NCBI GenBank assembly: GCA_947451045.1
Contig: CANFXM010000002.1
Location: forward strand, 1-56,583
Origin: Actinomycetota bacterium
GTDB taxonomy: Bacteria; Actinomycetota; Actinomycetes; Nanopelagicales; Nanopelagicaceae
Reading direction: 5' to 3'
DNA: 56,583 nt
Shown here: positions 52,377 through 56,583 of the stretch, one piece after another
How the letters are laid out: every line of letters begins with the position of its first letter
How positions within the stretch are numbered: the stretch's first letter is position 1
Translations under genes and position numbers: made by a program
Notes under the pieces: model-generated
The model's input: only the letters and a program-made list of their open reading frames with translations
Databases searched by the model: none
What the model was told of the DNA's origin: nothing

Positions 52377-53225
52377 TTAGCGCGCTAACAATGCAATTGA
52401 AAAAAGTAGCGCAAATAGCAATTGCAACTTCCCAGTGGCACCAAGGAGTGGAATAAGTTCCTTACCTTGAGCGCCCTTGAGTACTAAACGGATAACGCGC
52501 ACACTCAATGGCAGGACAAGAAGAGTAAGAGCGCCCCAAGGAAGTGTGGTTGCTAAAGCCGCTACATGTGCCGAAATAATTAGAAGTACAAAGAAAATTC
52601 TGGCCCGATGATCCCCAAGACGGACGGCAAGAGTTCTCTTTCCGACTAAGAAATCTTTTTCTCGATCACGAATATTATTGACTGCCAAAATTGCACAAGC
52701 CAAGGCACCAATCGGGATAGCAGCAAGAGCGCTTTGAAAAGTTATTTTTTCACTTTGAACATAGAAAGTTCCTATTGTTGCAACTAAGCCAAAGAATATA
52801 AAAACCGAAATTTCACCAAAGCCACTGTAACCATATGGATTTTCTCCACCGGTATACCCCCATGCAGCCAGAATTGCGATTGCTCCAATGAGAATTATCC
52901 ACCATGAAGTTTGGGCAGCAAGAATTAATCCGATGATTGCACCAAATAAAAATGAAATATAAGCAGCACGTTTTACTGCCTTTGGGGTCGCAAGACCACT
53001 AGCCGTAAGTCGAATTGGCCCAACTCGATCTGTATCAGTTCCACGAATTCCATCAGAATAATCGTTTGCATAATTGACACCGATTTGCAGACTCAAACTT
53101 ACGAGCAGTGCGAGGAGGGCACGGGATAAATTCTTACTATCTGCCGCAAGCGCGCTACCAACTAATACGGGTGCAATTGCCGCCGGCAAAGTGCGCGGGC
53201 GCGCCCCCAGAATCCATTTATTCAT
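52377..53225 (-). CDS. menA: 1,4-dihydroxy-2-naphthoate polyprenyltransferase
   Basis: A 282-residue UbiA-family membrane enzyme with about eight helices that adds the polyprenyl tail to 1,4-dihydroxy-2-naphthoate. The Asp-rich motif is NYANDYSDGIRGTDTDR and the second motif NNIRDREKDFLVGKRTLA. Start overlaps the menE stop by eight bases. Products enter the membrane quinone pool that feeds the respiratory chain. Confidence 0.95.
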   Translation of the reverse strand: MNKWILGARPRTLPAAIAPVLVGSALAADSKNLSRALLALLVSLSLQIGVNYANDYSDGIRGTDTDRVGPIRLTASGLATPKAVKRAAYISFLFGAIIGLILAAQTSWWIILIGAIAILAAWGYTGGENPYGYSGFGEISVFIFFGLVATIGTFYVQSEKITFQSALAAIPIGALACAILAVNNIRDREKDFLVGKRTLAVRLGDHRARIFFVLLIISAHVAALATTLPWGALTLLVLPLSVRVIRLVLKGAQGKELIPLLGATGKLQLLFALLFSIALLAR

Positions 53226-54291
53226 AATGAAGTAATTCTAGGAGTGCAGAACGATTGACTTTACCAATTCCAATGTATGGAATCTGCGCAATTTTATGAA
53301 TCTTTTTTGGCTTAGCAGCAACACCAAGCTTTTCTTCTAATGCTTTAGATAATTGCGCGCTATCTACTTCTCCAACAATTGCAATATGAAGCGCCTGTCC
53401 CCATTCAAGATCGTGAACCGCAAAAGCAGCACATTGATTATTTGGAAAATGAGTAGCTAATAATTCTTCGATAGCCGTGATTGATATATTTTCCCCCCCA
53501 CTAATGATTACTTCATCGGCTCGACCTTGAACATAAAGAATGCCATTCTTAATTTCACCCAAATCTTGTGTCGTGAACCAAGTTCCATCAAAAGAATTAT
53601 CTTTGGAATTGAGATAACCAGAGGCAAGGGTTTTTCCAGATATTCGAATATACGAATCCTGATTGATTTCAATCGAGACCCCATCGAGTGGTTGTCCGTC
53701 ATAGACACATCCACCAGATGTCTCACTCATCCCATAAGTTGTCACCACATTAATTTTATGACTCAATGCAAGGTCTTGCAGTTGAGGCGAAAGATGAGCG
53801 CCTCCAACCAGAACTGCTTTTGTTGCTTGCAGATGACGAAGTAATCTTTCATCACCATGTAAAGCTCTGTATAGCTGCGTTGGAACAATTGCGGTGTAAG
53901 TAGCTTTTGGAAATTCACCGTCAAAATTTCGTAAATCCAATGGCACTGTTCCTAATTCGAGTGAACGAATAATTACATTTACTGCTGCAATATGTGTCAG
54001 CGGAAGCAGAAGTGACCACAGCTCACCCTGTTTAGCATCTAGAAATTTATTGGATGCTTGTGCAGATGCAATAACAGCCTTGGCGGTCAATGCAACCTCT
54101 TTAGATATTCCGGTACTGCCCGTTGTTGCGACTATGAATGCAATATCTGCTGGTGCGTGAATTGATGCAACTGTCCCGAAAGCAAGTGCTGGTCCAGTTC
54201 CCGAGATGGCAGTTGCAATCTTGCCCATAATTTCGGCAAGGGGCTCTTCCGAGCCTACGAGGCTCACTTCTCGTTGTGACTTCATATCCAT
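53218..54291 (-). CDS. menE: O-succinylbenzoate-CoA ligase
   Basis: A 357-residue acyl-CoA ligase of the short actinobacterial type. Phosphate-binding loop ATTGSTGISKEVALT, adenine site TTYGMSETSGG, and the hinge GRADEVIISGGENIS identify the ANL superfamily; the men context gives the substrate. The family's final catalytic Lys lies in IGKVNRSAL. TAGCCT nine bases before the first ATG may be its promoter. Divergent from menB with 41 bp between. Confidence 0.92.
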   Translation of the reverse strand: MDMKSQREVSLVGSEEPLAEIMGKIATAISGTGPALAFGTVASIHAPADIAFIVATTGSTGISKEVALTAKAVIASAQASNKFLDAKQGELWSLLLPLTHIAAVNVIIRSLELGTVPLDLRNFDGEFPKATYTAIVPTQLYRALHGDERLLRHLQATKAVLVGGAHLSPQLQDLALSHKINVVTTYGMSETSGGCVYDGQPLDGVSIEINQDSYIRISGKTLASGYLNSKDNSFDGTWFTTQDLGEIKNGILYVQGRADEVIISGGENISITAIEELLATHFPNNQCAAFAVHDLEWGQALHIAIVGEVDSAQLSKALEEKLGVAAKPKKIHKIAQIPYIGIGKVNRSALLELLHYE

Positions 54292-54332
54292 TGCCGTCGT
54301 AGGCTATCGCTAGCAACGAAGATGGAGGAAAT

Positions 54333-55211
54333 ATGAGCAGACCGATCAAGCGTGATTTTGGCAGCCGAGAGATTCCGCAATGGAAGAGCGCTCCTGGAGC
54401 TGATGCATTTACCGATGTGAAATATGAAATCGGTGATGGAATCGCCAAAATAACAATCAATCGACCTTCAGTTCGCAATGCCTTTAGACCGCAAACTATT
54501 ATCGAATTGCAATCTGCATTCTCACTTGCTCGTGATAATGAAGAAGTCGGCGTCATTATTTTTACTGGCGAAGGAACAGAAGCATTCTGTTCAGGCGGCG
54601 ACATTAGTGTTCGCGGTGACGATGGATATCTTGGCGATGATTCACTTGCTAAAAAAGGAATCGGACGTCTCAATGTTTTAGATCTACAAGTTCAAATTCG
54701 TCGCACACCAAAACCTGTTGTTGCAATGGTTGCAGGATGGGCAATTGGCGGCGGTCATGTATTACATGTTGTTTGTGACTTAACAATTGCAGCCGATAAC
54801 GCACTCTTTGGTCAAACTGGTCCAATGGTTGGTTCATTCGATGGTGGATACGGCTCTGGATTACTTGCAGCAAGTGTTGGACAAAAGAAAGCTCGCGAAA
54901 TTTGGTTTATGACTCGCTCATATGATGCAAAAGAAGCGCTCGCGATGGGTCTTGTAAATACAGTCGTGCCTATCGCCGAACTTGAAGCAGAGACAGTTTC
55001 ATGGTGTCGAGAAATGTTACGTAACTCTCCACTAGCTCTTAGATTGCTCAAAGCGAGTTTGAATGCAGCAGATGATGGATTAGCCGGTGTTCAACAACTT
55101 GCCGGTGATGCAACCCTTCTTTTTTATATGACAGAAGAGGGACAAGAAGGACGTGATGCTTATAAAGAGCGCCGCGAACCTGATTTCAAGAAATTCCCAA
55201 AGCGTCCCTAA
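54333..55211 (+). CDS. menB: 1,4-dihydroxy-2-naphthoyl-CoA synthase
   Basis: A 292-residue crotonase-fold enzyme closing the second ring of the naphthoate. Oxyanion-hole segment [14 protein letters not shown], then [19 protein letters not shown] and [17 protein letters not shown], which is the MenB-specific loop. ATG is preceded by GGAGG at good spacing. Followed by menC after three bases. Confidence 0.96.
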   Translation: MSRPIKRDFGSREIPQWKSAPGADAFTDVKYEIGDGIAKITINRPSVRNAFRPQTIIELQSAFSLARDNEEVGVIIFTGEGTEAFCSGGDISVRGDDGYLGDDSLAKKGIGRLNVLDLQVQIRRTPKPVVAMVAGWAIGGGHVLHVVCDLTIAADNALFGQTGPMVGSFDGGYGSGLLAASVGQKKAREIWFMTRSYDAKEALAMGLVNTVVPIAELEAETVSWCREMLRNSPLALRLLKASLNAADDGLAGVQQLAGDATLLFYMTEEGQEGRDAYKERREPDFKKFPKRP

Positions 55212-55214
55212 TAA

Positions 55215-56162
55215 ATGTTGCAAGAACTCTTCTCCACAATGCGCGTCATCGCATTGCCAACAAAGACTAATTTCCGCGGGATAAATATTCGGGAAGTTGC
55301 ACTTTTTGAAGGCGAATGCGGCTGGGGAGAATTCTCGCCATTTCTTGAGTACGGATATGCAGAATGCGCACCATGGTTGATGTGCGCAATTGAGGCTGCA
55401 ACAATGCCTCGCCCACAGATGTATCGAAACTCCATAAAAGTCAATGGAACAATTCCTGCACTCAATGACCCATCAGATATCGAGAGAATTGTTAGCTCTT
55501 TTCCTGGCGTAGAAACTTTTAAAGTAAAAGTCGGTGAAAATCTTTTAGAAGATATCGCTCGTCTTGCGCGCGTTAGAGCGTTACGACCTCATGCGAAATT
55601 ACGTATCGATGTCAATGGCAATTGGGATGTTGCAACTGCAGTTACAAATTTGCGAGCAATCTACGAAAATATTGGCCCACTCGAATACGTCGAGCAGCCT
55701 TGTGCCACGATAGAAGAGTTGCGCGAGTTAAAGGGAAAACTAAAGCTAGATATAAAAATTGCTGGAGATGAAGTGTTGCGTAAAGCAGCCGACCCTTTCG
55801 CAGTTGATCTTGCAGGCGCGGTCGATATTCTGATGCTCAAAGTTCAACCACTAGGTGGCATTGTGCGCGCGCATGCATTGGCACAACATCACAATCTTCC
55901 AGTAGTTGTCTCGAGTGCGCTAGAAAGCGCAGTCGGGATAAATTATGGATTAATTCTGGCTGCATCTTTTCCTGAAATAAAATTTGATTGTGGACTTGGA
56001 ACCGGATCGCTACTCAGTGCAAATGTTGCGCAATTACCTATCGTTAACGGTGAAATTGAAATAACAGATTTCGAGCCTGACTTCAGTCGTTATGAGGTGG
56101 CACCCGAACGCTTTGAATGGTGGAAGAATCGTGTCATGAACACTGCGGAGCACTTGGCATGA
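55215..56162 (+). CDS. menC: o-Succinylbenzoate synthase
   Basis: A 315-residue enolase-superfamily enzyme. Catalytic Lys pair in TFKVKVGENL, metal ligands Asp in RIDVNGNW, Glu in EYVEQPC and Asp in AGDEVLRK, then Lys in LMLKVQPLGG. It dehydrates SHCHC to o-succinylbenzoate. The stop overlaps the menD start by four bases (ATGA). Confidence 0.94.
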   Translation: MLQELFSTMRVIALPTKTNFRGINIREVALFEGECGWGEFSPFLEYGYAECAPWLMCAIEAATMPRPQMYRNSIKVNGTIPALNDPSDIERIVSSFPGVETFKVKVGENLLEDIARLARVRALRPHAKLRIDVNGNWDVATAVTNLRAIYENIGPLEYVEQPCATIEELRELKGKLKLDIKIAGDEVLRKAADPFAVDLAGAVDILMLKVQPLGGIVRAHALAQHHNLPVVVSSALESAVGINYGLILAASFPEIKFDCGLGTGSLLSANVAQLPIVNGEIEITDFEPDFSRYEVAPERFEWWKNRVMNTAEHLA

Positions 56163-56583
56163 ATACCTCCACTTCTCTTGCACGCGTACTAGTACGACAA
56201 ATGATTGAAGCAGGAATCACAGATGCTGTCATTTCTCCAGGTTCGCGCAATGCCCCCCTTTCATTAGCACTTGTTGCTGCCGAAGAAAGAGGATTGATTA
56301 CCCTACATATTCGCATTGATGAACGAACCGCTGCATTTTTTGCACTTGGCCTTATAAAAGCCACGAAGCGACCAGTCCCCATTATTTGTACAAGTGGAAC
56401 TGCTGTAGCCAATTACCATCCAGCTATTCTTGAAGCATCACACACGAATCAGCCTTTATTGGTACTTACAGCTGACCGTCCTGCGATGCTTCGCCGTACA
56501 GGTGCAAATCAAACAACAGAACAAGCACGCATATTTGGAAAAGCTGTTCGTTATTTTGCAGATGTTGATGGTCCTGTTTTTCC
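56159..56583 (+). CDS. menD: SEPHCHC synthase, 3' end beyond window
   Basis: The first 141 residues of a thiamine-diphosphate enzyme, cut by the window edge and absent from the ORF track. The N-terminus reads TSLARVLVRQMIEAGITDAVISPGSRNAPLS, then RIDERTAAFFALGL with the cofactor-activating Glu, and TSGTAVANYHPAILEAS. It joins 2-oxoglutarate-derived succinic semialdehyde to isochorismate. Four-base overlap with menC. Confidence 0.95.
   Translation, partial: MNTSTSLARVLVRQMIEAGITDAVISPGSRNAPLSLALVAAEERGLITLHIRIDERTAAFFALGLIKATKRPVPIICTSGTAVANYHPAILEASHTNQPLLVLTADRPAMLRRTGANQTTEQARIFGKAVRYFADVDGPVF

Noticed and set aside
1-56583. tRNA, rRNA, insertion sequence, prophage or attachment sites
   Set aside because: I looked for cloverleaf arms, transposase motifs and terminal repeats in the intergenic spaces and found none; nearly all space is accounted for by genes.

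Overview
The window reads as a compact, AT-leaning chromosomal segment of a free-living actinobacterium. The gene families and order (ftsH-folE-folP-folB-folK, lysS-clpC, mutY-radA, proC-bS22, XPB helicase, resA-ccdA-resB-ccsA, the men genes) follow the arrangement I know from Mycobacterium and relatives. The low GC, very short intergenic spaces and overlapping genes point to a streamlined freshwater lineage, most probably Nanopelagicales (acI; Planktophila/Nanopelagicus-like). That placement is inference from gene content and composition; no rRNA gene is present to confirm it. I see no tRNA or rRNA gene, no insertion sequence, no prophage and no CRISPR array. No gene-free stretch exceeds 300 bases.

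Layout. 1-2640: two secreted repeat proteins (the first cut by the window edge). 2642-8807: an aerobic respiration block with CtaG and a small membrane protein on the minus strand, diverging from an operon for a cupredoxin, cytochrome c oxidase subunits II, I and III, and an EamA exporter. 8797-16302: a nickel/cobalt permease with a Nur-like operator, a small basic secreted protein, a TPR protein, a TrmH-type methyltransferase, PBP4, heme O synthase (ctaB) and MetZ. 16329-20868: an ABC transporter, an NlpC/P60 peptidoglycan hydrolase, tilS and hpt. 20904-33794: ftsH, four folate genes, panC, nadB-nadC, coaX, lysS, an ArgA-like acetyltransferase and clpC. 33795-36843 (minus): mutY, radA and a Cys-rich protein. 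36914-39060: proC, an unknown secreted protein and the 32-residue ribosomal protein bS22, which is absent from the ORF track. 39064-46955: a secreted metalloprotease, a glutaredoxin-like protein, and a coupled XPB helicase / M20 peptidase / helicase-associated protein operon. 47007-52101: a HAD phosphatase and a histidine phosphatase diverging, then the System II cytochrome c maturation genes. 52103-56583: menA-menE on minus, menB-menC-menD on plus (menD cut by the window edge).

Together much of the window serves aerobic respiration: menaquinone synthesis, cytochrome c maturation, heme A precursor synthesis, copper insertion and the terminal oxidase. The oxidase is the most unusual system here. 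Subunit I keeps the heme and copper ligands and D-channel residues, but Leu occupies the conserved K-channel Lys position and Gly the Mg-site Asp position. A second, degenerate CuA-like protein is encoded immediately before subunit II.

Two genome-scale patterns stand out. Ten gene starts have a TANNNT -10 box ending exactly 6 or 7 nt before the start codon, the signature of leaderless transcripts. All nine convergent gene junctions have stop codons touching, overlapping or only a few bases apart, leaving no room for ordinary terminators.
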